Source: Candidatus Omnitrophota bacterium | GTDB taxonomy: Bacteria; Omnitrophota; Gorgyraeia; Gygaellales; Profunditerraquicolaceae | Assembly: GCA_003598135.1 (NCBI GenBank) | Contig: QZKA01000003.1 | Span: forward strand, 1-53,174 | Direction of reading: 5' to 3' | Length of the DNA: 53,174 nucleotides | Shown here: positions 8,174-16,913 of the stretch, one piece after another | How positions within the stretch are numbered: position 1 is the first letter of the stretch | Layout of the letters: every line of letters begins with the position of its first letter | Made by a program: the position numbers and the translations under genes | Notes under the pieces: generated by a model | Databases searched by the model: none | What the model saw: the letters and a program-made list of their open reading frames with translations, nothing else | Told to the model about the DNA's origin: nothing

Positions 8174-9976
8174 ATGAATAAACTGCATATCCATAATAAA
8201 AAGTTGTCTGTCTGGATCAGGAAGATGGTAACGCTTTGTTCACCCGATGCCGTCGTCTTAATCGACGGGTCTGAAGAACAGAAGCACCGCCTCCAGCAGG
8301 AAGCGATAGCTACCGGAGAACTTATAGAGCTGAGTCAGCAGAAAATGCCAGGGTGTTTCTTGCACCGTACCGCCAAAGACGACGTAGCCCGTACCGAACA
8401 TCTTACTTTTATCTGCAGCAAGCGCAAGAAGGATGCAGGCCCAACGAATAATTGGATGTCTCCCGCTTTTGCCTACCGTAAGGCAAAGCAGTACTTTAAA
8501 GGGTCGATGAAAAGCCGGATCATGTATGTAATCCCGTTTTCCATGGGGCCGGTAGGTTCTGCGTTCAGCAAGATAGGTGTAGAACTTACTGATTCCATCT
8601 ATGTAGTTTTGAATATGATGATAATGACCAGGGTAGGCGATGAGGTACTCAAGCACCTGGGAGTTGACGGTGAGTTTACCAAATGCCTGCATTCCAAGGC
8701 AGAATTAGATATTAACAAAAGATTGATTTTGCATTTCCCGCAGGATAATGCGATTTGGAGCGTGAATTCCGGCTATGGAGGCAATGTCCTTCTCGGAAAA
8801 AAATGCCTCTCATTACGGATTGCCAGTTTTGTTGCGCACAAAGAACACTGGCTTGCCGAACATATGCTTATTATGGGGATCGAAGAGCCTAACGGCCGCA
8901 TTCGATATATTGCCGGTGCGTTTCCGAGTGCCTGCGGGAAAACCAACCTTGCCATGCTTGTTCCTCCGGAAGGCCTTAAGCGCAAAGGGTACAGGATTTG
9001 GACCGTGGGTGATGATATTGCCTGGATGCGGGTAGATTCAGATGGTTCGTTGTGGGCAATCAATCCTGAAACCGGTTTTTTTGGCGTTGCGCCGGGGACT
9101 AACTCAAAATCAAACCTGAATATGACCGAAACAATAAAAAAAGATACTATTTATACCAATGTGCTGCTTAAACCCGACGGCACTGTTTGGTGGGAGGGTG
9201 CTGACGGTTCTGTGCCTGAGGAAGGTATAGACTGGCAGGGTAATTCCTGGAGGCCCGGCAGGAAAGACGATCACGATGCAATAATTAAAGGCGCACACCC
9301 TAACAGCCGTTTTACCACTCCGATCAACAACTGCCCCTCAGCATCATTCCGCCTTGAACAGCATCACGGTGTCCCTATTTCGGCGATAATCTTCGGCACG
9401 CGGCGTTCCCATCTTGCGCCGTTGGTCTACGAATCATTTAACTGGCAGCACGGCGTATTCGTCGGTGCAACAATGGCGTCTGAGCTTACCGCCGCCCAGG
9501 TAGGAAAACTTGGCCAGGTCCGGCACGACCCTATGGCCATGTTTCCTTTCTGCGGATACAACATGGCCGATTACTTTAGGCACTGGCTTATGATGGGCAG
9601 GAAAATGTCAAACCCTCCGAAAATTTTCCATGTGAACTGGTTCAAGACAGATGCGCACGGAAAATTTATGTGGCCGGGGTTCGGGGAGAATCTAAGGGTG
9701 CTGGAATGGATCCTTGACCGCTGTAATAATGAAGTAAGCGCGCAGCAGGTTCCTATAGGGTATATACCGTACCTTAGTGACCTGGATATGACAGGAATCA
9801 AGATTGAGGAAGGGGCCATGAAAAAGCTTTTCGAGATACATAAAGAAGCATGGCTTGAAGAGTTTAAAGGAATACGGCTCTTTTTTAATATGTTCAAAAA
9901 GAGCCTTCCGGAAGAGTTGCGGCAGGAATTCGAATTATTGAAACAGCGTTTCCACGCCTACACAAATACGCAGTAA
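8174..9976 (+). CDS. pckG: Phosphoenolpyruvate carboxykinase (GTP)
   Basis: 600 residues, typical of the GTP-dependent class (about 600, not the ~530 of ATP-type). Interconverts oxaloacetate plus GTP with PEP, CO2 and GDP. The kinase P-loop ACGKTN is at 253-258, with the downstream VGDDIAWMR segment that binds metal and GTP, and PINNCPSAS plus FNWQHGVFVGA later. Six bases separate it from trxB. Sitting with pta/ackA it gives a C2-to-sugar route. The direction in vivo cannot be told from sequence. Confidence 0.95.
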   Translation: MNKLHIHNKKLSVWIRKMVTLCSPDAVVLIDGSEEQKHRLQQEAIATGELIELSQQKMPGCFLHRTAKDDVARTEHLTFICSKRKKDAGPTNNWMSPAFAYRKAKQYFKGSMKSRIMYVIPFSMGPVGSAFSKIGVELTDSIYVVLNMMIMTRVGDEVLKHLGVDGEFTKCLHSKAELDINKRLILHFPQDNAIWSVNSGYGGNVLLGKKCLSLRIASFVAHKEHWLAEHMLIMGIEEPNGRIRYIAGAFPSACGKTNLAMLVPPEGLKRKGYRIWTVGDDIAWMRVDSDGSLWAINPETGFFGVAPGTNSKSNLNMTETIKKDTIYTNVLLKPDGTVWWEGADGSVPEEGIDWQGNSWRPGRKDDHDAIIKGAHPNSRFTTPINNCPSASFRLEQHHGVPISAIIFGTRRSHLAPLVYESFNWQHGVFVGATMASELTAAQVGKLGQVRHDPMAMFPFCGYNMADYFRHWLMMGRKMSNPPKIFHVNWFKTDAHGKFMWPGFGENLRVLEWILDRCNNEVSAQQVPIGYIPYLSDLDMTGIKIEEGAMKKLFEIHKEAWLEEFKGIRLFFNMFKKSLPEELRQEFELLKQRFHAYTNTQ

Positions 9977-9986
9977 GGGAGAAGCT

Positions 9987-10886
9987 ATGGATATGAGCGT
10001 CTTACTCACTACGAACTTTAAAGACCTGAAACTGTTTAAGCGCGGGAAAGTCAGGGATGTGTATGAAATTGAGGATAAGCTGCTTATTATTTCCACCGAC
10101 AGGATTTCTGCGTTTGATGTAGTATTGCCCTGTGGGATTCCGCATAAGGGCAAGGTATTGACTGCGCTTTCCTGTTTTTGGTTTAATTTTGTCAGGGATA
10201 TAATTCCTCACCATCTTGTTGCAGCTGACGTAGAAGCCTACCCTGCCAGTTTAAAAAAGTACCGCTCTGACCTGGAGTTTCGTTCGATGCTCGTAACCAA
10301 AACTCAGGCGTTGCCCGTGGAGTGCGTGGTAAGAGGGTATCTGTCCGGCTCAGGCTGGAAGGAATATCAAAAAACCGAATCAGTATGCGGCATAGGCTTG
10401 CCCGCGGGCTTAAGCGAATCAGCAAAGCTTGCGCAGCCGATTTTTACTCCCTCGACGAAAGAAGAGGCAGGCCACGACGTAAATGTCGATTTCGCATACG
10501 TTGAAGCTACCCTGGGAAATGAGCGTGCCGCGAAGATCCGGGAAACGAGCCTTGCGATTTATAAAAAGGCCCACGATTACGCACTTTCAAAAGGGATAAT
10601 CATTGCCGATACAAAATTCGAGTTCGGTATTTACAATAATGAGTTGATGCTTATTGACGAGGTATTGACGCCGGATTCTTCGCGTTTCTGGCCCCGCGAG
10701 ACCTATGAAGAGGGAAAGCCTCAGCCAAGCTTTGATAAACAGTTTGTCAGGGACTACCTTGAAAGCCTGCATTGGGACAAAAGGCCTCCTGCGCCCCAAC
10801 TGCCCGATGCGGTGATTGCCGGCACCACTGCTAAGTACCTGGAAGCGCATACGCGGCTGACCGGGCGCGAATTTATTACAATTTGA
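9987..10886 (+). CDS. purC: Phosphoribosylaminoimidazole-succinocarboxamide synthase (SAICAR synthetase)
   Basis: 299 residues, matching the ~300-residue class. Joins CAIR and aspartate with ATP in purine synthesis. Family signatures visible: LFKRGKVRDVYEI near the N-terminus (ATP loop), STDRISAFDVVLPCGIPHKGKVLT, VECVVRGYLSGSGWKEY, ADTKFEFG, LIDEVLTPDSSRFWP. The start is supported by aaggga 9 bases upstream; a second Met two codons later is possible. No other purine genes are nearby, so this is a lone biosynthetic gene within a mixed operon. Confidence 0.95.
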   Translation: MDMSVLLTTNFKDLKLFKRGKVRDVYEIEDKLLIISTDRISAFDVVLPCGIPHKGKVLTALSCFWFNFVRDIIPHHLVAADVEAYPASLKKYRSDLEFRSMLVTKTQALPVECVVRGYLSGSGWKEYQKTESVCGIGLPAGLSESAKLAQPIFTPSTKEEAGHDVNVDFAYVEATLGNERAAKIRETSLAIYKKAHDYALSKGIIIADTKFEFGIYNNELMLIDEVLTPDSSRFWPRETYEEGKPQPSFDKQFVRDYLESLHWDKRPPAPQLPDAVIAGTTAKYLEAHTRLTGREFITI

Positions 10887-10897
10887 TACGAGGGTCC

Positions 10898-11854
10898 ATG
10901 AATTTCATACGTAAAGCATTTGCCCTCTTTTTAAGAGTCAGCATTACCGTTGTTTTGCTGATTTTTTTATTTCGGCAGGTAAACGTACACAGCCTTTTGT
11001 CAGTCATTAAGCGCTCAGACAAGCTGATTCTCTTGGGAGCGCTTTTTATTTTCTCTTTTAATTATTTCCTGTGTTTCTGGCGCTGGAAGATGTTGTTGAA
11101 AGCGGTCGAAATTAATCTTCCTCACAAGCGCATAGTCACTTCATTTGCCGGAAGCGTCTTCTTCAACGTATTCCTGCCTTCTACCATCGGAGGAGATTTA
11201 GTCAGAAGCGTGGATCTTGCCGCGCATACAAAAAGGCCGGCAGAGGTTGTTGCCACGGTGCTCCTTGACCGTTTAAGCGGCTATGTGGGGTTGGTCATTG
11301 TGACGCTGCTTGCGTTATTCTTCGGCTGGAGGTTTGTGCAGGATAGTGGGGTCTTATGGGCAGTCGCGATTATTGCGGGAATCCTGTGCGTGGTGCTATT
11401 GGTGCTGTTTAACAGCTTCTTTTTTTCAAGAATCAACAAGTTGCTGCACTCTCCGAATGCCGGAAGGGTCAGAGAGCTCTTTACCAACCTCCATAAAGAG
11501 ATACATTTCTTCAAGCATCACAAAAGTATTATTGTCAAAAACTTAACACTTTCCCTGCTCATACAGATTGTGGCACCTATCACCAATTACGTGATTGCGC
11601 AGGCCTTGGGCATCAACATTCACATTGCGTATTTCTTTGTATTCCTTCCCATTATCGGCGCAATTACTCTGTTGCCTATTTCTATCGGAGGGCTTGGTTT
11701 ACGCGACGCCTCTACCATATATTTCTTTTCAAAAGCCGCAGTTTCCAAAGACTTAAGTTTTGCAATGTCGTTGATTGGTTTTTTCTTTTTGCTCGTCTAT
11801 GCAGCCATAGGGGGCCTTATTTATGTCCTTACAGTACATCATAGACGGGTATAA
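10898..11854 (+). CDS. Flippase-like / lysylphosphatidylglycerol synthase TM-domain (UPF0104) protein
   Basis: 318 residues with seven to eight hydrophobic segments. The family signature FNVFLPSTIGGDLVRSVDL (residues ~85-103) and the later LPISIGGLGLRDAS are clear. Such proteins are inner-membrane relatives of the MprF flippase domain and are thought to move lipids or lipid-linked sugars; the substrate is unknown. I chose the ATG at 10898 with gagg upstream over an in-frame TTG at 10883 that would overlap purC. The 3' end overlaps the next gene by 32 bases. Confidence 0.85.
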   Translation: MNFIRKAFALFLRVSITVVLLIFLFRQVNVHSLLSVIKRSDKLILLGALFIFSFNYFLCFWRWKMLLKAVEINLPHKRIVTSFAGSVFFNVFLPSTIGGDLVRSVDLAAHTKRPAEVVATVLLDRLSGYVGLVIVTLLALFFGWRFVQDSGVLWAVAIIAGILCVVLLVLFNSFFFSRINKLLHSPNAGRVRELFTNLHKEIHFFKHHKSIIVKNLTLSLLIQIVAPITNYVIAQALGINIHIAYFFVFLPIIGAITLLPISIGGLGLRDASTIYFFSKAAVSKDLSFAMSLIGFFFLLVYAAIGGLIYVLTVHHRRV

Positions 11855-12311
11855 TGTTGTCAAGCACGCAGCTTTTACCCCGCCCAAACACATCCACCAT
11901 AAAGAACCCGAACTCTTGCTTGCCGAAACAATAAGAGTTGATAAGCTCTGCGGTAGCCCGCGCAATACCGCGCTTTTGGTATTTGACGGTTATCCTTCAG
12001 GCCCTTATCAGAGAAAGCCGCAGGAAGAAATTGAGGTTCTGTATTCACATGAAGAATCAGCGGATGAACGGATAAAAAAATTGGCGGCAAGGGCTGCGAA
12101 CCAAAAGAATGTGGTCGTGGTTTCCGATGATAGGGAGATAAGGTTCTTTATGCAGTCCCTGGGCATTAAAGTGGTACGCGTAGAGCAATTCCTTGCCCTT
12201 AAGCCAAAAAGGCGCATCGCCAAGAAAGAGGCGCTATACAAAACAGATTTGACGTATTCTGAGATGGCACACATAAATAAAGAATTGCGGAAGTTATGGT
12301 TAGAAGAGTAA
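11823..12311 (+). CDS. NYN-domain (YacP-like, PIN fold) putative RNase
   Basis: 162 residues. It begins with YIIDGYNVVKH, the N-terminal acidic motif of NYN/YacP nucleases, followed by LLVFDGYPSG and VVVSDDREIRFF with further conserved Asp residues, the set expected to bind catalytic metal. Members are predicted RNases; Bacillus YacP (Rae1) cleaves mRNA at the ribosome. The C-terminal ~35 residues are basic. It starts inside the preceding membrane-protein gene and its end overlaps the next gene by 16 bases. Confidence 0.85.
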   Translation: MSLQYIIDGYNVVKHAAFTPPKHIHHKEPELLLAETIRVDKLCGSPRNTALLVFDGYPSGPYQRKPQEEIEVLYSHEESADERIKKLAARAANQKNVVVVSDDREIRFFMQSLGIKVVRVEQFLALKPKRRIAKKEALYKTDLTYSEMAHINKELRKLWLEE

Positions 12312-13081
12312 CAAAAGAAGATTCAGGGACATTTCTTAAATTCTTAGGGACTGCGGGGGCGCGTTTTGTAATGATAAAACAGCTGCGAGCGTCAGGAGGC
12401 ATATGGATTTCTTGTGCCGGCACCAATGTCTTAATTGACCCCGGACCCGGAAGTATTGTGCGTTGTAATGCCAGCAGGCCTAAGCTTGACCCTTCGCAAT
12501 TAGACGCAATCGTGCTTACTCATCGCCATCTGGACCATTGCGGCGATATCAACGTAATGATAGAAGCGATGACCGAAGGAGGGTTCAGAAAGAGAGGGGC
12601 GGTCTTTTGTCCCCAGGATGCGTTAGGGGACGACCCTGTTATTTTGCGGTATGTGCGCACGTTTCCCGAGAAGATCGAGTTACTCCGGCCGGAGCAGACG
12701 TATGAAGCGGGTAATTTTATCTTTCGCACCTCTCCTCTGCATATGCATAACGTTGAGACCTACGGGCTTAAATTCAGACTCGGCAATCAAACTGTCGGAT
12801 TATTGAGTGACACCCGTTACTTTAAGGGGCTGGAAGCGTTTTACAAAACAGACGTGTTAATCATAGGAGTAGTATTTTTTAAGCCCAGGCCGGAAATTGA
12901 CCACTTATCCCTTGATGATGCAAAAGGCTTAATCAGTGCTCTCAAGCCCCAGAAGGCGATCCTATCGCATTTTGGCATGAGCATGCTTTCTGCAAGGCCT
13001 TCTGTCCTGGCGCAGCAATTAAGCCGGGAACTGCGCGCAGAGGTAGTGTGTGCCTACGATGGCATGATGTTAACCTTCTAA
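12296..13081 (+). CDS. Metallo-beta-lactamase-fold hydrolase
   Basis: 261 residues. The metal-binding motif THRHLDHCGD matches HxHxDH apart from the R between the first two positions. It is followed by an LHMHNVETYG His region, LLSDTRYF (bridging Asp) and LSHFGMSM (last His), consistent with a one- or two-metal site of RNase Z/PhnP-like type. The N-terminus LKFLGTAGARF also looks like that branch. A phosphodiesterase is likely; the substrate is unknown. The first ~10 residues may be translated from within the NYN gene; a later Met at residue 26 is a possible start. Confidence 0.8.
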   Translation: MVRRVTKEDSGTFLKFLGTAGARFVMIKQLRASGGIWISCAGTNVLIDPGPGSIVRCNASRPKLDPSQLDAIVLTHRHLDHCGDINVMIEAMTEGGFRKRGAVFCPQDALGDDPVILRYVRTFPEKIELLRPEQTYEAGNFIFRTSPLHMHNVETYGLKFRLGNQTVGLLSDTRYFKGLEAFYKTDVLIIGVVFFKPRPEIDHLSLDDAKGLISALKPQKAILSHFGMSMLSARPSVLAQQLSRELRAEVVCAYDGMMLTF

Positions 13082-13092
13082 AGGAGAGAGTC

Positions 13093-13635
13093 ATGAAGAT
13101 CGAGGTCCCCAAAGACAGGTCCTTGCGTTTAATCAACAGCGGAAACGTGGTTATGGTAACCTCTGCGTATAAAGACGCAGCAAATATCATTACGGTTACC
13201 TGGCAGGTGCCCCTTTCGCACAAGCCGCCGTTGGTCGGCATCTCGTTGGCCAACCAGCATCTTTCGACCGAGCTTATCAAGAAATCGGAAGAGTTCGTGA
13301 TTAATGTGCCGGATTTCAGCATTTTAGACAAGGTAGTGCATTGCGGAAGGGTCTCCGGCAGGGATGCGGATAAATTTACGCAGGCCGGCCTTACGCCTTT
13401 AAGGGCTGATAAGCTTATGAAGGCGCATGTCATTTTAGAATGCATCGGCTATCTTGAGTGTTACGTACGGGATGTGCGTTCTTTCGGCGACCATACTTTA
13501 TTTGTGGGAGAAGTGATTTATGCGAAGGCAGAGGAGGAGTTGTTTAAAGATGTCTGGAATATCGAGAAGATAAAGCTAATCTATCATTTGGGAGGGGTTT
13601 TTTTTACCGGTTCGGAGAGCATTATTACCAGATGA
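13093..13635 (+). CDS. Flavin reductase-like FMN-binding protein
   Basis: 180 residues from the ATG at 13093, preceded by aaggagag; a longer frame back to 13048 lies inside the previous gene. The segment NSGNVVMVTSAYKDAANIITVTWQ and the later PLVGISL, EFVINVP and ILEC...V fit the flavin reductase / HpaC-like split-barrel domain that binds FMN or an Fe-flavin centre. In anaerobes such proteins often accept electrons from ferredoxin or NAD(P)H. Ends with a 4-base ATGA overlap with queH. Confidence 0.85.
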   Translation: MKIEVPKDRSLRLINSGNVVMVTSAYKDAANIITVTWQVPLSHKPPLVGISLANQHLSTELIKKSEEFVINVPDFSILDKVVHCGRVSGRDADKFTQAGLTPLRADKLMKAHVILECIGYLECYVRDVRSFGDHTLFVGEVIYAKAEEELFKDVWNIEKIKLIYHLGGVFFTGSESIITR

Positions 13636-14159
13636 GTAAAAAAATACTGCTCCATATCTGTTGCGGCGTCTGCGCAAGCGCAGCCGTAGAAAGATTGCAA
13701 CGCGAAGGCTTTGAGGTAACGGGTTTTTTTTATAATCCCAACATCCATCCCATAGAAGAGTACCGCAGGCGCCTTGAAGCTGCTCAACAGGTGGCTGCCA
13801 AGATGCATTTTGCTATTGAAGAGGGACCTTATGATACGGAATCCTGGTTTGCTGTTGCCAAGGGTATGGAGCAGGAAAAAGAGGGAGGCAGGCGTTGCCA
13901 GGTTTGTTTTCGGATGAGGCTTGAGGTTTCATACCGGAAGGCGCTTGCCCTTGGGTTCGGTGATTTTACTACTACTCTTACTATCAGCCCGCATAAAGAA
14001 AGCGGATTGATACACCGTATAGGAAAATCCATAGATAAAGAGATGTTCCTCGATTACGATTTTAAGACAGGCAGTGGCTTCAAGAAGGCGATGCAGTTTT
14101 CCAAGGAGCAGCAGATTTACCGCCAACATTTCTGCGGATGTATATTTAGTGTTCAGTAG
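13632..14159 (+). CDS. queH: Epoxyqueuosine reductase QueH
   Basis: 175 residues. Performs the last step of queuosine tRNA modification, reducing epoxyqueuosine to queuosine in the cytoplasm; it is the non-B12 alternative to QueG. The expected cysteines are present: HICCGVC (C10, C11, C14), CQVC (C89, C92) and HFCGC (C168, C170), which bind a 4Fe-4S cluster and a second metal. Last gene of the trxA-led run: after it there is a 71-base gap with a new promoter. Confidence 0.93.
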   Translation: MSKKILLHICCGVCASAAVERLQREGFEVTGFFYNPNIHPIEEYRRRLEAAQQVAAKMHFAIEEGPYDTESWFAVAKGMEQEKEGGRRCQVCFRMRLEVSYRKALALGFGDFTTTLTISPHKESGLIHRIGKSIDKEMFLDYDFKTGSGFKKAMQFSKEQQIYRQHFCGCIFSVQ

Positions 14160-14215
14160 GCAAGATAGCCGCTTAAGGCTTATTTCGTAAAATATCCCTT
14201 CAGTTCCTAAAATTT

Positions 14216-14224
14216 TGCTATAAT
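14216..14224 (+). promoter_or_regulatory. Extended -10 promoter, probable leaderless start
   Basis: TGC-TATAAT with six bases (TAGATC) before the ATG at 14231, no -35 match and no Shine-Dalgarno. The geometry is identical to the minus-strand promoter at 1654-1662, and predicts a transcript that begins at the start codon. Confidence 0.6.
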
Positions 14225-14230
14225 TAGATC

Positions 14231-15082
14231 ATGGGGAAGTGGCTGAAAATCATCGTAGGGGTAATTCTTGGCAGCGCAGCCTTGTTTTTCTTTGCAGGCT
14301 GGCAATGCTTGGAAACCCGCGTGTTGATGTATCACTCAGTAAAGCCGCATGTAAATCCTAAGGATAAGCTGGCTGTTTCAACCCGCACATTCAGGCAGCA
14401 GATGGAGCTGCTCGATGCATACCACTATTCGGTGATACCCCTTGAGGCGCTGGCAATGATGCTGCGAGACAAAAGGCCAATTCCTCCCAGGGCCATCGCG
14501 ATTACTTTTGACGATGCCAACGAAGACACTTTTCTTTATGCATTCCCGGTTTTAAGGGCCTATGATTTTGCGGCAACCGTTTTTGTGGTTACCGAATACG
14601 TAAGCAGGCCGTATAAATTGACCTGGGAGGAAATCCGCAGGATGCAGAAATCGGGCCTGGTTTCCGTAGGTAGCCATGGCATAACTCATAGCGCCTTAAA
14701 AGGCATTAAGTCAGGTGAGGGCCTTAAGAGGGAGATCGCTGATTCTAAAGTGATTCTTGAGAAAATGCTGGGTACGCCGGTTAGGCTGTTTAGCTATCCT
14801 TTCGGAGAGTATAACGCAAGATTGAAAAACATGGTCAAGGATGCAGGTTATAGCGCTGCCGTGGCGTCCAGGCCGTGGGGCAGCTGCGTAAGGGATACGT
14901 ATGCCTTAGGCCGCTTTGGCATCTTTGAGGGGAGCCGTACGGCATTTGAAGTATGGCTGACGATAAGAGAACTCTATATCGGCGTTTTAGAGTTCTTTAA
15001 AACTGTGAAATCAAGACTAAAAATCAACGCGTGTGCAAGAAGGGCTTTTTATGCGGGGGGATTCGCCTTCCATGTCGGATAG
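14231..15082 (+). CDS. Membrane-anchored polysaccharide deacetylase (NodB-like)
   Basis: 283 residues. One N-terminal membrane segment (~6-24), then VLMYHSVKP, the catalytic AITFDDANEDT (catalytic base and metal Asp), the second motif SHGITHSAL (metal His residues) and a YPFGEYN segment: the carbohydrate esterase family 4 order. It probably removes N-acetyl groups from peptidoglycan or an exopolysaccharide on the periplasmic side. Compared with NodB the third motif is preserved. The start codon appears leaderless (TATAAT six bases upstream). Overlaps the next gene by 11 bases. Confidence 0.88.
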   Translation: MGKWLKIIVGVILGSAALFFFAGWQCLETRVLMYHSVKPHVNPKDKLAVSTRTFRQQMELLDAYHYSVIPLEALAMMLRDKRPIPPRAIAITFDDANEDTFLYAFPVLRAYDFAATVFVVTEYVSRPYKLTWEEIRRMQKSGLVSVGSHGITHSALKGIKSGEGLKREIADSKVILEKMLGTPVRLFSYPFGEYNARLKNMVKDAGYSAAVASRPWGSCVRDTYALGRFGIFEGSRTAFEVWLTIRELYIGVLEFFKTVKSRLKINACARRAFYAGGFAFHVG

Positions 15083-16292
15083 AAAAAAGGAGACCAAAAA
15101 GCTTCTGCTGCTCATTTTTCTCCTGGCGGTGAGTTTAAGGCTTTTTACGGCAATTTACTACCTTAACTTTGACCCTCACGCCCAGGTTGTCCTTGACGGG
15201 AAGCCCTTTTTAACCGGACGCTATTCTACTGATGAAATTATAGGAGACAGGGACAGGTACAATAATTTGGCCCAGAGCGTATCCTATTACGGTACGTTTG
15301 CTCCTGTTATGGGTTCGGAGACCCACCCGCCGCTGTACCCGCTTTTTTTATCAGTTTTTTACGTGCTTTTCGGCTATCACGTATATTCATTTCTTATCCC
15401 TCAGATACTCCTGGATTCGCTCAATAGCATCCTTATATTCTTCCTGGCGCAATACTTATTCGTAAACAGGAAGATCTCTTTTATTTCGGCTTTGTTTTAC
15501 GCCTGCAACCCTCATTTCATACTTACCTCAATCCAGTTGTATTCTGAAGCCCTCTATTTTTTCCTGGTTATCGCAGTAATTTTGTCTTTTAAGGAGCTGT
15601 TTCTTAAATTTTCCATAAAGAACATCGTCGCCTGCGGCATTTTTATGAGCCTTGCCGCATTGTGCCGCACTATTTTCTTGGCATTTATACCTTTTGCCTT
15701 TGCCTGGTTTGTGTATGCCTTCCGTTCTTTAAAAAAAAGGATGTGGATAGGCCTTGCGGTATTATGCGCATCGACGGTGCTTTTATTTATTCCCTGGCTT
15801 GCCAGGAATTATGCTTTGTTCGGCAAGCCGGTTTTTTCGTCGGATTACTCGATTGTCCTGGCAAAAAGCATTACATTGGCTGATAGAGGTCAGGCCGAAA
15901 AATACCTTGTGAACAATAGGGCCCCGGTGAGTCATTTTATCCGGTGGGTTTTCAAAAGGCCTTCCCGCTATCTGGCAGCGACTAGAGGGCGCTTTACTAC
16001 TTTTTTCTTTGACGCCTACCCGCAAGGCGTTTCTGGGCGGCATCAATTTATCGCACACATCATATTTTATCTTATTTTTCCTCTTGGCTACATCGGCCTC
16101 TTGGTTGAGGTGTGGCGTAGGCAAAAGCTGCCCTTGCTTATATTTCTCTTTATCGCCTCAACCGTATTTGTGCATATACTCACCGATATTGACGGAGAGC
16201 TGCGTTACCGCCTCCCTACAGAGATCTTTCTCGGGATCTTTGCCTGGTACGGTATTATGTTTTTATCTTATATCTTGCGAAAGGAGAAGTGA
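15072..16292 (+). CDS. Multi-spanning membrane glycosyltransferase (GT-C, PMT/ArnT-like)
   Basis: 406 residues from the ATG at 15072; earlier in-frame Met codons (15033, 15051) lie inside the deacetylase gene. About 9-11 transmembrane segments. After TM1 there is a large periplasmic loop with YLNFDPHAQ, DEIIGDRDRYNNLAQ and ETHPPLYPLF: the Asp-rich loop and HPPLYP signature of dolichyl/undecaprenyl-phosphate-sugar dependent GT39/GT83 enzymes. It likely transfers a sugar from a lipid carrier to an envelope glycan or protein. Clustered with the deacetylase, suggesting a shared glycan substrate. Confidence 0.82.
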   Translation: MSDRKKETKKLLLLIFLLAVSLRLFTAIYYLNFDPHAQVVLDGKPFLTGRYSTDEIIGDRDRYNNLAQSVSYYGTFAPVMGSETHPPLYPLFLSVFYVLFGYHVYSFLIPQILLDSLNSILIFFLAQYLFVNRKISFISALFYACNPHFILTSIQLYSEALYFFLVIAVILSFKELFLKFSIKNIVACGIFMSLAALCRTIFLAFIPFAFAWFVYAFRSLKKRMWIGLAVLCASTVLLFIPWLARNYALFGKPVFSSDYSIVLAKSITLADRGQAEKYLVNNRAPVSHFIRWVFKRPSRYLAATRGRFTTFFFDAYPQGVSGRHQFIAHIIFYLIFPLGYIGLLVEVWRRQKLPLLIFLFIASTVFVHILTDIDGELRYRLPTEIFLGIFAWYGIMFLSYILRKEK

Positions 16293-16900
16293 TGAAGCGG
16301 TTATGTGCTTTTCTAATGACTGGGTTTGTATTGTGTGTCGTAACTTTTGCGCAGGGTAGCACTATCCTGCTCGATGATTTTGAGAATATGCTTATAGGCG
16401 GTCCTACCGGGACAGTGGATTTCGGTGCCGGAGGAGGCTCGTCAATAGAGGTTTCAGGCGCAAGAGATATCAAATATTCCGGTAGTCAATCGCTTAAAAT
16501 AAAATACGACGCAGTCTCTGACGGCTATATGTGGGTTGCGCGCGGGTTTGGCCTGGATTCAAAAAACACCGATTGGCTAATAAAGCCGGCTTCGATCGAT
16601 TGGCTGAAAGTCAAAGCCATAACCTTTTATATGTACGGCAGTGATACAAAAACAATGATTGCCTTTGATATCAAGGATAACGGCAATGAGATGTGGCGTT
16701 TTATGGTAGAGGATAATTTTAAAGGCTGGAAGCAGATTATTTGTCCTTTTGGCGGGTTCTTCGCGCGCGGGGATTGGCAGCCGGACAGCGCTGATAAGAA
16801 CGCCGTTCTTGATTTTCCCGTAAAGAGTTTCCAGTTTGAACCGCGTCCGCAGGCTAAGGGCGTTTTGTATTTTGACAAGGTGGAATTGACCGGGCAATAA
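16292..16900 (+). CDS. Exported carbohydrate-binding-like (CBM11/CIA30-type) beta-sandwich protein
   Basis: 202 residues with a signal peptide (MKRLCAFLMTGFVLCVVTFAQG, cleavage near residue 21). The mature part begins ILLDDFEN and contains a YSGSQSLKIKY strand and a C-terminal YFDKVELTG, the jelly-roll pattern of CBM11/CIA30-like domains that often bind glycans. No catalytic domain. ATG overlaps the stop of the previous gene (TGATG) with aaggag upstream. Its place after a deacetylase and a glycosyltransferase supports a role in recognising an envelope or storage glycan. Confidence 0.72.
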   Translation: MKRLCAFLMTGFVLCVVTFAQGSTILLDDFENMLIGGPTGTVDFGAGGGSSIEVSGARDIKYSGSQSLKIKYDAVSDGYMWVARGFGLDSKNTDWLIKPASIDWLKVKAITFYMYGSDTKTMIAFDIKDNGNEMWRFMVEDNFKGWKQIICPFGGFFARGDWQPDSADKNAVLDFPVKSFQFEPRPQAKGVLYFDKVELTGQ

Positions 16901-16913
16901 TAAGGAGGCGAAA

